Positions 1-8,261 of a stretch of DNA of 57,407 nucleotides are shown piece by piece. The first letter of the stretch is position 1. Each line of letters opens with the position of its first letter. The translations under genes and the position numbers were made by a program. The DNA comes from Paenibacillus hemerocallicola (lineage in GTDB: Bacteria > Bacillota > Bacilli > Paenibacillales > NBRC-103111). Location of the stretch: assembly GCF_006265175.1 (NCBI RefSeq), contig NZ_VDCQ01000051.1:1-57407 (forward strand), read 5' to 3'. The notes beneath the pieces were generated by a model that worked only from the letters and a program-made list of their open reading frames with translations, had not been told where the DNA came from and made no database searches.

Positions 1-150
1 TCGGAGGAGCTCCAGATGAAGCGCGCCCCCGAAGGCATCCAGCGCGAGGGAATCGAAGAGGAGTCGGAGGAGCTCCAGATGAAGCGTGCCCCCGAAGGCA
101 TCCAACGCGAGGGAATCGAAGAAGAGTCGGAGGAGCTCCAGATGAAACGA
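1..150 (+). repeat. 63-bp in-frame tandem repeat inside the DUF4157 gene
   Basis: Unit 1 is 1-63, unit 2 is 64-126, and a partial third unit starts at 127 and diverges after about 23 bases. The units differ at only a few positions, so the array is young or kept homogeneous. It probably continues upstream of the window. Each unit encodes 21 residues. Confidence 0.9.
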
Positions 151-471
151 TCCGGCGAAGGCTTCGACGCGGACGTCGCGCTGGAGCAAGAAATCGAACA
201 AAGCCGCGGCAACGGCTCGCAGATGGATACGCACGTGCAGGCGAAAATGGAGTCGGCATTCGATACCGGCTTCGAGGACGTCAATATCCATACGGACGGC
301 AAGGCCGATCAAATGGCCCAATCGATCGGAGCGTCGGCTTTTACGACCGGCAGCGATATTTTTTTCCGTCAAGGGCAGTATAACCCCGGAAGCCGTCAAG
401 GCCAGGAGCTTCTCGGTCATGAGCTTACTCACGTAGTCCAACAACGGGGCGGCAATATTCCAACCGAATGA
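1..471 (+). CDS. DUF4157 domain protein, 3' part (5' end outside window)
   Basis: The frame is open from base 1, so the gene starts upstream of the window. The visible protein has two full copies and one partial copy of a 21-residue acidic repeat (SEELQMKRAPEGIQREGIEE-type), then a DUF4157 domain of about 80 residues. That domain ends in GHELTHVVQQ, which carries the HExxH-like zinc-protease signature (HELTH). DUF4157 proteins are known to occur with extracellular contractile injection systems and as the N-terminal part of toxin-like proteins, but no such machinery is visible here. The protein stops about 10 residues after the motif, so no C-terminal toxin domain is fused. It is followed by a clear terminator. 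Domain call confident; role inferred only. Confidence 0.8.
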   Translation, partial: SEELQMKRAPEGIQREGIEEESEELQMKRAPEGIQREGIEEESEELQMKRSGEGFDADVALEQEIEQSRGNGSQMDTHVQAKMESAFDTGFEDVNIHTDGKADQMAQSIGASAFTTGSDIFFRQGQYNPGSRQGQELLGHELTHVVQQRGGNIPTE

Positions 472-481
472 ACGAATCGCT

Positions 482-509
482 TCCTCGCCGTCATGGCGGG
501 GATTTTTTG
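482..509 (+). terminator. Rho-independent terminator of the DUF4157 gene
   Basis: Stem CCTCGCC/GGCGGGG (one G-T pair) with a GTCAT loop is followed by ATTTTTT. It lies 10 bases past the stop codon. Confidence 0.8.
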
Positions 510-573
510 TGCTCGAGGGCTTTGAACGTTCCCCTTTTTGGTTACACTGCCTAGTAGGAAAAGGGGGAGCAAC

Positions 574-840
574 ATGACGATGACGATACATCCCGCGCAC
601 CGGCGCATGGCCGAGCTGTGGACGATAAACCGGAAACGCAAATTGACGCAGGAGGAGCAGACGGAGCTCGATCAATGCTTGCAGGTCAACGCCAAGCTGT
701 GCTGGGAAATGGCCTGTCTCGAAAATGCCTCGCTGCTCGCGTCGATGACTCGCGATACGGATTGGCAGCACGAGATTTGCCGCCAAATCGACGGATTTCC
801 GTGGCAAGCGAAACGACCGGACCATCAAGGCCCGGTCTGA
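574..840 (+). CDS. Small conserved protein (DUF7667-like)
   Basis: An 88-residue protein. The ATG at 574 is chosen over the upstream in-frame start because AAGGGGGAG lies at the right distance before it. It looks like a small family common in Paenibacillaceae with the pattern HRRMAELW, TxEExxEL, CLxxNAxxCWxxxxLExxSLxASMTxDxxWxHEIC. The family is soluble and rich in Trp and Cys; its function is unknown to me. It converges on the MFS gene, with only 20 bases between the two stops. The DUF number is from memory; the coding call rests on the ribosome binding site and family pattern. Confidence 0.75.
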   Translation: MTMTIHPAHRRMAELWTINRKRKLTQEEQTELDQCLQVNAKLCWEMACLENASLLASMTRDTDWQHEICRQIDGFPWQAKRPDHQGPV

Positions 841-860
841 TTGAAGGTGTGCTGTATGCC

Positions 861-2423
861 TTAAGCTTCGGATTGCACCGGCTTCTGCTCCCGTGTGGTA
901 ACGATCGGCCGTTCCCTTGACATGAGAAAGACGAACAGAAGCGACAGCGCTGCCGGAATGAGCGTCCAGCCGAACGTTTTGGCGATGGAGGAGGACAACG
1001 AGTCGGTTATTTGGTGCAAAAGTTCGGCCGGAATAGCGGAGCGAGCTTCCGGAGACAAGATCGCCCGCGGGTCTTTCAGCATTTCGGCCGAGGGCATATG
1101 CGAAGACGACTCCGCAGCGCCGCCGTTATTGCCGAACAAGGAAGCGAGCGAATCGGCAAACTTGTTTCGTTGGATGATGCCGAATATCGTGATGCCGACG
1201 GTCATGCCGAGCGAGCGGAGGAAAGCGATCGTCGAGTTGGCGGCGCCGCGCTTCGTCTCGTCGAAATGGTGGATGGCGGCCATGCCCAGCACGGAGAAGG
1301 AGGCGCCTATTCCCAATCCGACTACGATCATGAATACCGTGACGGCGAATCGGGGCGTATCCATCGTGAGCGTAGTCAGCAGTCCGATACCGGTGACGAG
1401 GATGAGGCCGGAGAAGAACATGACATTGCGATAGCCCAGTTTCATAGAGGACATCGCGCCGATCTGGCTGGCGACCACGGTACCGAGCATCATGGGGAGC
1501 AGCAGCAGGCCGGAATTGGTCGCCGTGCCGCCCTGTACCCCTTGAATGTAAATAGGGATATACACGGTCGCGACGATAAACGAAGCTCCGGAAAACATAC
1601 CGATAACACAGCTGGACGCGTACAGCCTTAGTCTAAACATATCGAAAGAAACAATCGGCTCGGATGCCCGTTTCTCTATAAGCAGGAAAGAGAGGAGCAG
1701 GATGGCGAATCCCGCGAACAAGCTCAGGATGACGAACGAGTCCCATTCGAACTTCTGGCCTCCCAGCTCGAGGGCGAACATGAGGCAGATGATGGCGCCG
1801 ACGAGCGCGGCCGCTCCGGACCAATCGACCTTTTGCTCGGCATGCCGGATCGATTCCTTATAGAAAAACGCCACAAAAACAAACGACAGGATGCCCAACG
1901 GCAAATTGATGTAAAAGACCCAGCGCCAATCGATGTAATCCGTCACATAAGCGCCGAGCAGAGGTCCGAATATGCTCGACAATCCGAAGACGGCCCCGAA
2001 CAGTCCGCCCATGCGCCCGCGGTGTTCCGGGGAGATGACGTCGAACATGATCGTGAAGGCGATCGGCACCAGCGCGCCGCCGCCGATGCCTTGAATGGCC
2101 CGGTATAGGCTCAGCTGCACGATATTTTGCGCCGTACCGCACAGGACGGAGCCAAGCAAAAACACGATCAGGCCGAAGATGAAGAAACGTTTCCGTCCGT
2201 ACATATCGGACAGCTTTCCGAATATCGGCATGCCGGCCATTTCCGCGACCATATAGGCCGATGTGACCCAAATAAATTTGTCCAGTCCGCCCAGCTCGCC
2301 GACGATCGAGCCCATTGCGGTCGCCACGATCGTATTGTCCATGGCCGAGACGAGTATGCCGATCAACAGCCCGGCCACGACTATGGCCAACTTGCTTTTG
2401 GTATTGACGCTCGTTGTGGACAT
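861..2423 (-). CDS. MFS multidrug-type exporter, DHA2 (14-TM) family
   Basis: A 520-residue polytopic membrane protein with the layout of EmrB/QacA drug:H+ antiporters. An early GILVSAMDNTIVATA segment carries the D-x-T-I-V motif of TM1. The A-like loop is GKLSDMYGRKR, and the motif C region is followed by WRWVFYINLPLG, typical of DHA2 transporters. AAGGGAGGAA precedes the start. It follows the yhb operon on the same strand, 61 bases after yhbF, so it could be co-transcribed. No adjacent TetR or MarR regulator is visible. The substrate cannot be told from sequence. Confidence 0.9.
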   Translation of the reverse strand: MSTTSVNTKSKLAIVVAGLLIGILVSAMDNTIVATAMGSIVGELGGLDKFIWVTSAYMVAEMAGMPIFGKLSDMYGRKRFFIFGLIVFLLGSVLCGTAQNIVQLSLYRAIQGIGGGALVPIAFTIMFDVISPEHRGRMGGLFGAVFGLSSIFGPLLGAYVTDYIDWRWVFYINLPLGILSFVFVAFFYKESIRHAEQKVDWSGAAALVGAIICLMFALELGGQKFEWDSFVILSLFAGFAILLLSFLLIEKRASEPIVSFDMFRLRLYASSCVIGMFSGASFIVATVYIPIYIQGVQGGTATNSGLLLLPMMLGTVVASQIGAMSSMKLGYRNVMFFSGLILVTGIGLLTTLTMDTPRFAVTVFMIVVGLGIGASFSVLGMAAIHHFDETKRGAANSTIAFLRSLGMTVGITIFGIIQRNKFADSLASLFGNNGGAAESSSHMPSAEMLKDPRAILSPEARSAIPAELLHQITDSLSSSIAKTFGWTLIPAALSLLFVFLMSRERPIVTTREQKPVQSEA

Positions 2424-2484
2424 GCGTTGTTCCTCCCTTGGAAACTTGCGCGGCCGATAGGTATAGACAATCGCCGATTTAGTC

Positions 2485-3219
2485 CTACATTTGTCTGCTC
2501 TCGATTACGACCGCGTCTATGTCCCGTCTGTACCCGTCCTTGTATTCGACCAGTCCGATATGGCAGCCCGGACCGATCGTTACGTTCGTTCCCCGAACGA
2601 CACCGGCCGTCGTATATTCCAATCGTACCTCGTCGCCTTCGATCGTATCGGCGATCAGGGCATCCTTGGGGAAAATAAGAGCCTTCATCAGCTTGCCGAA
2701 CGGGCTGTCGATCCCGGTTTTACGAACCGATATCGATTCGCCGCCGATTTCTCTCGCACGGCATTCCGCGTATAAATCGATGTCGATCGTTTCGGCATTG
2801 AGCAGGCCGTCGATGCGGAAGGTGCCACGCGCGCGGAATCGTTCCGCATCGCAGTTTCCATTTACCTTAAACGAGCCGTTGATTTCGACTTCTTCTCCCG
2901 TCATATCGCCGCCGACCTTCGTATGGCCGTCGCTGCGGAAATTCCGCGCGCTCACGGCTCCTTCCATTTCGGATTTGCCGTTGATTCTCAGCTTGCCGGT
3001 CCGTATCTCGCCGCCAAATGACGCGGAACCGTTCACTTCGATGATCTCGGCCGTAACTTTTCCGCGTACGGACGTTTTTCCGTTGCAGGTGAAGCCGATA
3101 CAATCCAGATCTCCGTTTACGGTTCCATGCCCGTTGATCGTGACTTTGTTGAATGTTCCGCCGGAGCATCCGCCCAATACCCCGGATATGTTCAAGTCTC
3201 TGCGTATATTCATACTCAT
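2485..3219 (-). CDS. yhbF: Bactofilin-like polymer-forming protein YhbF
   Basis: A 244-residue protein made of repeated short beta-helix turns (G-x-V-x-G-x-L/I patterns such as NGHGTVNGDLDC and GKTSVRGKVTAE), the signature of polymer-forming bactofilins. The ATG at 3219 is preferred because GGGAGAG lies 7 bases upstream; the longer open frame would overlap yhbE by 38 bases. It is a paralogue of the adjacent upstream gene. In Bacillus subtilis the homologous pair sits after yhbD and has been linked to flagellar assembly. Cytoplasmic, probably membrane-associated scaffold. Operon order yhbD-yhbE-yhbF is conserved. Confidence 0.85.
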   Translation of the reverse strand: MSMNIRRDLNISGVLGGCSGGTFNKVTINGHGTVNGDLDCIGFTCNGKTSVRGKVTAEIIEVNGSASFGGEIRTGKLRINGKSEMEGAVSARNFRSDGHTKVGGDMTGEEVEINGSFKVNGNCDAERFRARGTFRIDGLLNAETIDIDLYAECRAREIGGESISVRKTGIDSPFGKLMKALIFPKDALIADTIEGDEVRLEYTTAGVVRGTNVTIGPGCHIGLVEYKDGYRRDIDAVVIESRQM

Positions 3220-3241
3220 GGCCGATCTCTCCCGTATCAGG

Positions 3242-3976
3242 TTATACTCGTTCATAGTGTTCAACGGCCGAACCGGCATTGTTCTCGAAACGATCCGAAA
3301 ATTCGATGCGCCCGATCCGGCAGCCCGGTCCCACGATGACGCTGGCGCCGCGGATTACGTTGGCGGCAGTATGCTCGACATAGATATCGTCGCCTTCAAT
3401 CGTATCTGCGGACAGCACGCCTTCGTAAAAATCGGAGGGGAGGAAAAATGTGCCGAGCAGCTTTTTCAGCACATTGCCTTCGGCCCGGCGAATTCGGATT
3501 CGCTCGCCGCCGATTTCCTTCACCTCGCAGCGGCTGTGTATCGCGAGATCGACCCATCCCGCATTGACCAGGCCGGCGATGCGAAAAATGCCCTTGATCC
3601 GCAGCTGCTCCGCCTCGCAATGGCCTTTGATGTTGAAAAAGCCTTCCAGCGCGACATCTTCGCCGGCGACATTGCCGCGTACGTTCGTTTCGCCGAACGA
3701 TTTGATCTCGCGGGCTTTCATGTTGCCCTCGACATCCATTTTGCCGTGGACTTTCGTCATGCCCGTATCGAGATCGCCGCTGACGTCCAGCGTTCCGTTA
3801 ATCGTGCACGATGTACCCTTGAGGGAGCCGTACACTTTGGCCGTACCGTTGCAGCGGAACGCCAAACAATCGATATCCCCGCTAAATTCGGCTTCTCCGT
3901 TCACCTTCACGTCCTTGTACAGCCCTCCGCCGGACCCTCCGGACCCCATGAGGGACAAATTTTGGCGTGCTTCCAT
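3242..3976 (-). CDS. yhbE: Bactofilin-like polymer-forming protein YhbE
   Basis: A 244-residue protein with the same beta-helical repeat pattern as YhbF (for example NGEAEFSGDIDCLAFRCNG) and a short Gly-rich N terminus (MGSGGSGGG). The start is supported by AAGGAAGGAG. It ends 22 bases before yhbF and starts 19 bases after yhbD, so the three genes form one transcription unit. The equal lengths and shared C-terminal pattern (VIVGPGC.IG.IE) point to gene duplication. Bactofilins polymerise without nucleotide; heteropolymerisation of YhbE and YhbF is likely but inferred. Confidence 0.85.
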   Translation of the reverse strand: MEARQNLSLMGSGGSGGGLYKDVKVNGEAEFSGDIDCLAFRCNGTAKVYGSLKGTSCTINGTLDVSGDLDTGMTKVHGKMDVEGNMKAREIKSFGETNVRGNVAGEDVALEGFFNIKGHCEAEQLRIKGIFRIAGLVNAGWVDLAIHSRCEVKEIGGERIRIRRAEGNVLKKLLGTFFLPSDFYEGVLSADTIEGDDIYVEHTAANVIRGASVIVGPGCRIGRIEFSDRFENNAGSAVEHYERV

Positions 3977-3995
3977 CCGTTGCTCGACTCCTTCC

Positions 3996-4619
3996 TTAAT
4001 TTATTCTCAGCTTCAATTCCTCGCTGGCTGACGCGATGCTTATTCGCGCCACGATTTTCGTCCCCGAGTCGAAGGCGTACTCGGCGGTGGCGGCGATCAT
4101 CAGAACCGACGATACTCCCATTTTGCGGATGAACACGAGACTCCAGTTTTTGTTCTCGAATTTCGCTTCGTTCTCTTGGATCGTCCGCAGCATCATGTTG
4201 CCTTCATCCAGATTGATTTCGCCCGATTGCAGCAGCTTGTCGAGCAAATAAACATGCAAGATCCGGTTGAACGGGAGGAGCGGGCCGTCCTGGAACGTTT
4301 TCCCGTACAGCTCGATCGACGTGGACGAAACAATGTTGCGTTGCATTAGCTCCTGTTTCGTCATCGACAGTCCGTCGGCAACTGGGGAAAATACGTCGGC
4401 CAGCTCGTCTAGAGACAGATCGTCCTTCATATTTTTAATTTTATCGATGCGCGCCAATATGCTCTGCCTTGGAAAAAACGTTTCTTGCCCCGTATACGTC
4501 GATTTGCGGACGAACCATTCCTCGGGAATGAGGTTTTTCCGCTTCCATCGGTATAATTGACCGTAAGAGATTCCTGTCAGCTCGAGCAATTCTTTTTTGG
4601 ATATAAGCTCTTGCTCCAC
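3996..4619 (-). CDS. yhbD: YhbD family MerR-type DNA-binding protein
   Basis: A 207-residue protein beginning at the GTG at 4619, with a perfect AGGAGGTG at 4625-4632. The open frame upstream of it lacks a ribosome site and runs across the dyad at 4646-4663. The N terminus is a MerR-like helix-turn-helix (ELLELTGISYGQLYRWKRKNLIP), followed by a region typical of YhbD. In B. subtilis the homologue heads the yhbDEF operon. It probably controls its own operon through the dyad just upstream. Not a classical metal- or drug-sensing MerR protein: no C-terminal cysteine cluster is seen. Confidence 0.85.
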   Translation of the reverse strand: MEQELISKKELLELTGISYGQLYRWKRKNLIPEEWFVRKSTYTGQETFFPRQSILARIDKIKNMKDDLSLDELADVFSPVADGLSMTKQELMQRNIVSSTSIELYGKTFQDGPLLPFNRILHVYLLDKLLQSGEINLDEGNMMLRTIQENEAKFENKNWSLVFIRKMGVSSVLMIAATAEYAFDSGTKIVARISIASASEELKLRIN

Positions 4620-4645
4620 TTCAACACCTCCTGACGAAATGGAGT

Positions 4646-4663
4646 GTAACATAACATTGTTAC
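4646..4663 (-). promoter_or_regulatory. Candidate YhbD operator, dyad GTAACA-N6-TGTTAC
   Basis: A perfect 6+6 inverted repeat with a 6-base spacer lies about 27 bases upstream of the yhbD start. A further GTAACA half-site is at 4682-4687. Dyads between promoter and start are typical of MerR-type autoregulation; binding here is inferred. Confidence 0.5.
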
Positions 4664-4810
4664 GTTTGTAAAGAAGGTCGCGTAACAATGCTCGGGGAAA
4701 ATCACCGGGAACGCACTAAATTTAGCGGCATCTCCTCGTTCTCTTTGCAGGGCAATCCTATGTACTTGATCTTTTCCCGCGATGTTGGGCGTACAAGACG
4801 TTGCCTATGT

Positions 4811-5015
4811 ATAACGGCATTGGATTCCGTTATCGTATCGAATTTCGTTATGCTCCTGAATATAGCGGCACAGGCTTCCTTTATTTCGATCTCATGGGTT
4901 GAAAATGGGTAGGAAAAAACGGAATAGAGGAATAGCCTTTCGTTATATTGCTGTCGGCACTGCTTCTCGGGGGAATAGCATATGCCTGTTCCGCTATTTT
5001 ATCGATACGCGGATC
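4811..5015 (+). repeat. Dispersed intergenic repeat, copy 1 (divergent)
   Basis: About 200 bases with the same internal order as the copies at 9936-10127 and 37019-37215: ATTCCGTTAT..., CGAATTTCGTTATGCT, a degraded hairpin around GGCACAGGCTTCC, TTTCGATCT, GAAAATGGG, TTTCGTTATATTGC, CTGTTCCGCTATTTT, then GGATCTCGC. It fills most of the non-coding 4620-5168 interval. Short open frames inside it look spurious. Confidence 0.7.
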
Positions 5016-5088
5016 TCGCGGACGACGGCAAAGCGGCGAGCGTTCAACGATCATGCGAGGTATTTACTTCTGCATGAAAATTTGTACG

Positions 5089-5129
5089 TAAAAAACACTT
5101 GCCGAAGCGCAGGGCGTTATCGGCAAGTG
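5089..5129 (-). terminator. Rho-independent terminator of the ypdA-Nudix unit
   Basis: On the minus strand, a perfect 9-bp stem CACTTGCCG/CGGCAAGTG is followed by a TTTTTT run. It lies 40 bases past the Nudix stop codon. Confidence 0.85.
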
Positions 5130-5168
5130 CGGGACGGGTGCGGCACGATTTCGGCTGAGCCGATCGGG

Positions 5169-5597
5169 CTACCGGGTGCCTTGAAAGAAATAGGGAGCAA
5201 CCCTCGTATCATGCGGAGAAAGGCGTTCCGGCAAGTAGGGGGTCAACTCGTTGGCCTCCTGAACGGTCAGCCATCGTACATCCACGATGTCGCCGTCCGG
5301 GTCGCAAACCTCCAATTGCCCGCCGATAACGCGAGCATAGAACGTAAAGAGCAGGGCATGCTGTCTGCTTCCCGCAAAATACACTTCCCGGACCGAATGG
5401 AGTCCGGCTATTTCCACGTCCAAGCCGGACTCTTCCTTCGTTTCGCGGATCGCCGCCTGCTCAAGCGTTTCGCCAGGCTCCACCGCACCGCCGGGAAGCG
5501 ACCAATAGGCGGATTCCCCTTTCCGGTTATGGACCATCACAATGTTTTGCCTGGCCGAGTCGAATATAAGCGTGCTTGCCACGTCTACTCTTTTCAT
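5169..5597 (-). CDS. Nudix hydrolase
   Basis: A 142-residue protein with a complete Nudix box at residues 37-59 (G-x5-E-x7-RE-x2-EE-x-G, seen as GGAVEPGETLEQAAI then RETKEESG). The box binds divalent metal and hydrolyses nucleoside-diphosphate-linked substrates. Substrate is not predictable; the N terminus (STLIFDSARQNIVMVHNRK) is like MutT/ADP-ribose-type members. AAGGAG lies 12 bases before the ATG. It follows ypdA by 35 bases on the same strand and they share the terminator at 5089-5129, so they probably form a two-gene unit. Confidence 0.85.
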   Translation of the reverse strand: MKRVDVASTLIFDSARQNIVMVHNRKGESAYWSLPGGAVEPGETLEQAAIRETKEESGLDVEIAGLHSVREVYFAGSRQHALLFTFYARVIGGQLEVCDPDGDIVDVRWLTVQEANELTPYLPERLSPHDTRVAPYFFQGTR

Positions 5598-5632
5598 TGC
5601 CGCTTACGCTCCTTCAATAGGTGATGGTTTAC

Positions 5633-6613
5633 TTAAACGCGGCCTTCTCCGCCTACGATATGGTTAGCGATCATCGTACCGTGGTGTCGTCCCGTCTCGA
5701 TGAAAATTTCGTTCGCTTCGGAGCCTGCTGCGATTACGCCGGCCAAATAGAGTCCTTTCACGTTCGTCTCCATCGTGGCCGGATCGAAGAACGGCTTTTC
5801 CGCTTCGCCTTCCATCCGGATTCCCGTCGATTTCAGAAACTCGCGGTCCGGGCGAAAGCCGGTCAAGGCGAGCACGAAGTCGTTGTCAGCCGTTTCCGTC
5901 CCTTCCTCGCGTTGGATCGTAATAAACGTTTCGTCGATCCGGACGACCCGGGAGCGGAACAGCATCCGGATGCGCCCTTTATTCACGAGACTGTCGAACA
6001 GGGGACGCACCCAGGGCTTCACGCTGGGCGACATCGCTTCCCCGCGATATACGACCGTTACCTCCGCACCGACGCGGACCAGCTCCATGGCCGCGTCGAC
6101 GGCCGAGTTGTTGCCGCCGATAATGGCAACCTTCATACCGGTGTACGGGTGGGCTTCGCGGAAAAAGTGGCTCACCTTGGACAGCTGCTCTCCCGGTATG
6201 CCGATCATGTTCGGATGATCGAAATATCCCGTCGCCAGAATGACGTGCCGCGATTCGTAGCTGCCGGACCGTCCCGCGCGGTCCAGACTGGACAGCCGGA
6301 AACGTTCGTCAAGCTTGGATATAGCGGTCACCTGTTCATACGGGCGAATCCGGACGCCGCGCCGCATGGCCACCGTCCGGTAATAGTGGAGCGCCTCCGC
6401 GCGGGTGGGCTTTTCATTCGGCGTATTGAAAGGGAAGCCGCCGATTTCAAGCAGCTCCGGCGTGCTGAAAAATTGTATGTATGTAGGGTATAAGTAAATC
6501 GAATGCACAACCGATTGCTTCTCGATGACGAGCGGATCGATGCCGGCATTTTGCAGCTCGAGAGCGGCGGACAAGCCGCAGGGGCCTGCGCCGACGATGA
6601 TGACCTGTTCCAT
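5633..6613 (-). CDS. ypdA: YpdA family bacillithiol disulfide reductase (putative)
   Basis: A 326-residue flavoprotein, close to the usual family length (about 325). The ATG at 6613 is chosen because GGGAGG precedes it and the protein then begins directly with the FAD-binding strand MEQVIIVGAGPCGLSAA. A second Rossmann motif, VAIIGGNNSAVDAA, binds NADPH. The segment SIYLYPTYIQFFSTPELLEIG is characteristic of YpdA/Bdr rather than thioredoxin reductase, and the redox-active CxxC pair of TrxR is absent. Known family role: reduction of bacillithiol disulfide in Firmicutes. Cytoplasmic. Confidence 0.88.
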   Translation of the reverse strand: MEQVIIVGAGPCGLSAALELQNAGIDPLVIEKQSVVHSIYLYPTYIQFFSTPELLEIGGFPFNTPNEKPTRAEALHYYRTVAMRRGVRIRPYEQVTAISKLDERFRLSSLDRAGRSGSYESRHVILATGYFDHPNMIGIPGEQLSKVSHFFREAHPYTGMKVAIIGGNNSAVDAAMELVRVGAEVTVVYRGEAMSPSVKPWVRPLFDSLVNKGRIRMLFRSRVVRIDETFITIQREEGTETADNDFVLALTGFRPDREFLKSTGIRMEGEAEKPFFDPATMETNVKGLYLAGVIAAGSEANEIFIETGRHHGTMIANHIVGGEGRV

Positions 6614-6854
6614 AGTGTAGGGCCTCCCGTCAAATGGGTGTAGTTGGTTTTTATTATTGTACCATAACGAAGCGGCTGAAACGATTTCGAACCCGAGTAC
6701 GCGATCGATGAGCACCTACACCAATCACAGTCAATTGCGTCGGACAGTTTGTTCAATCACGATAAAGACATTGCTGCCGAATCATGGTAGCATGGAACAT
6801 GACATGTAAAATGCAAAGAGCTTTCGCATCGAAAGCCATTAGGAGGAGAGCCGC

Positions 6855-7928
6855 ATGCAAAAAAGCGACGGCATGAACTACGCGCCGGAAGGAAAGCCGC
6901 AGCCGGTATGCAAGCCGGGCCAATTTACGTTCGCGGCCATCGCGCTCGATCACGGTCATATTTATGGAATGTGCAACGGCTTGACGAGAGCCGGAGCGAC
7001 GCTGAAATGGGTATACGACCCGGATCCGGCGAAGGTGGCGGCGTTTCTTGCCAAATTTCCGCAGGTACGGGCGGCGGAGTCGGAAAGCCAGGTTCTGGAG
7101 GATCCGGAGGTGCGTTTGATTGCGGCCGCGGCCGTTCCGTCCGAGCGATGTGCGCTCGGCTTGAGGGCGATGGAGCACGGCAAAGATTATTTCACCGACA
7201 AAACTCCGTTCACCAGCTTGGAGCAATTGGCAGCGGCGCGGGAAATGACGAGCCGTACCGGACTTAAATATATGGTTTATTACAGCGAGAGGCTGCATGT
7301 GGAAAGCGCTGTCTACGCCGGCCGATTGATCAAGGAAGGCGCGATCGGACGAGTCGTTCAGGTGATCGGCACCGGTCCGCACCGGTTGAACGCGCCGACT
7401 CGGCCGGATTGGTTTTTCCGCAAGGAGAACTACGGAGGCATTTTGTGCGACATCGGCAGTCATCAGATCGAGCAGTTTTTGTTTTTCTCCGGCTGCAAGG
7501 ACGCCAAGGTGGCGCAAAGCAAAATCGCCAATTATAAAAACAAGCAGTTTCCCGAGCTCGAGGACTTCGGCGATGCGACTCTGATCGGCGACAACGGGGC
7601 GACGAACTATTTCCGCGTAGACTGGTTGACGCCCGACGGCTTGGGTACATGGGGCGACGGCCGAACGATCATTCTCGGCACGGACGGCTACATCGAGCTG
7701 CGCAAATATATCGACATCGCCAGAACGAAGGAAGGCGACCATCTGTTTCTCGTCAACCACGAGGGCGAGAAACATTTCGCCGTGCACGGGCAGATCGGCT
7801 ATCCGTTCTTCGGCGAACTGATCCTAGATTGCCTGAACCGTACCGAAATCGCCATGACGCAAGCGCATGCCTTCAAAGCGGCGGAGCTTTGCTTGATCGC
7901 GCAGCGCGATGCAGTACGCGTAGAGTAG
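6855..7928 (+). CDS. Gfo/Idh/MocA family oxidoreductase
   Basis: A 357-residue NAD(P)-dependent sugar dehydrogenase-type protein. Start supported by TAGGAGGAG. The N-terminal Rossmann half contains FAAIALDHGHIYGM and VYDPDPAK. The catalytic Lys region appears as FTDKTPFTS, where most family members have EKP; the conserved His/Asp region is CDIGSHQIEQFLFF. It stands alone, divergent from ypdA and closed by its own terminator, so the neighbours give no substrate hint. Candidate substrates are inositols or hexose derivatives. Confidence 0.85.
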   Translation: MQKSDGMNYAPEGKPQPVCKPGQFTFAAIALDHGHIYGMCNGLTRAGATLKWVYDPDPAKVAAFLAKFPQVRAAESESQVLEDPEVRLIAAAAVPSERCALGLRAMEHGKDYFTDKTPFTSLEQLAAAREMTSRTGLKYMVYYSERLHVESAVYAGRLIKEGAIGRVVQVIGTGPHRLNAPTRPDWFFRKENYGGILCDIGSHQIEQFLFFSGCKDAKVAQSKIANYKNKQFPELEDFGDATLIGDNGATNYFRVDWLTPDGLGTWGDGRTIILGTDGYIELRKYIDIARTKEGDHLFLVNHEGEKHFAVHGQIGYPFFGELILDCLNRTEIAMTQAHAFKAAELCLIAQRDAVRVE

Positions 7929-7956
7929 ACATTTACAAAACGATCGCGGATGTCCG

Positions 7957-7990
7957 GAGCCGGCTGATTAGCCGGTTCAGGGCTTTTTTT
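7957..7990 (+). terminator. Rho-independent terminator of the Gfo/Idh gene
   Basis: Stem GAGCCGGCT/AGCCGGTTC (one G-T pair) with loop GATT, followed by AGGGC and seven T residues. Confidence 0.85.
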
Positions 7991-8261
7991 GCGTCCATTC
8001 CGAGTAAGTCGCCTTGTCGCGACTCCTCCGTTTAACTTCCGTGAGTCTATTCAACTGCGGAGCCCGATTCCATACCTAATTTACAAAGGCGTGGGTATTC
8101 CCGGCAACTGCATTTTTTTGACTATTTACAGGAAAGAGCGCCTCGAAGTAGAATTATTTTATTGATTCGGCAAAAAGCTTTTTGATTAAGCGGTTATGCA
8201 ATAAGCGATTTTCCGAACGAAGAGACGCTTTCGGTTACCGGATGCAGCAGGGGATGAACGA
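7991..8261. other. Intergenic region, no gene seen
   Basis: No open frame with a ribosome site and no convincing promoter. The stretch turns AT-rich toward the DUF695-like gene (TTGATT near 8165), where its promoter probably lies. Confidence 0.5.

Noticed and set aside
2519-4132. 537-codon open frame on the plus strand across yhbF and yhbE
   Set aside because: Antisense to two clear bactofilin genes. No ribosome site, Ser/Arg/Pro-rich composition typical of a reverse-strand shadow.
4899-5624. 241-codon plus-strand open frame
   Set aside because: Begins in the dispersed repeat and continues antisense through the Nudix gene; no family resemblance and no ribosome site.
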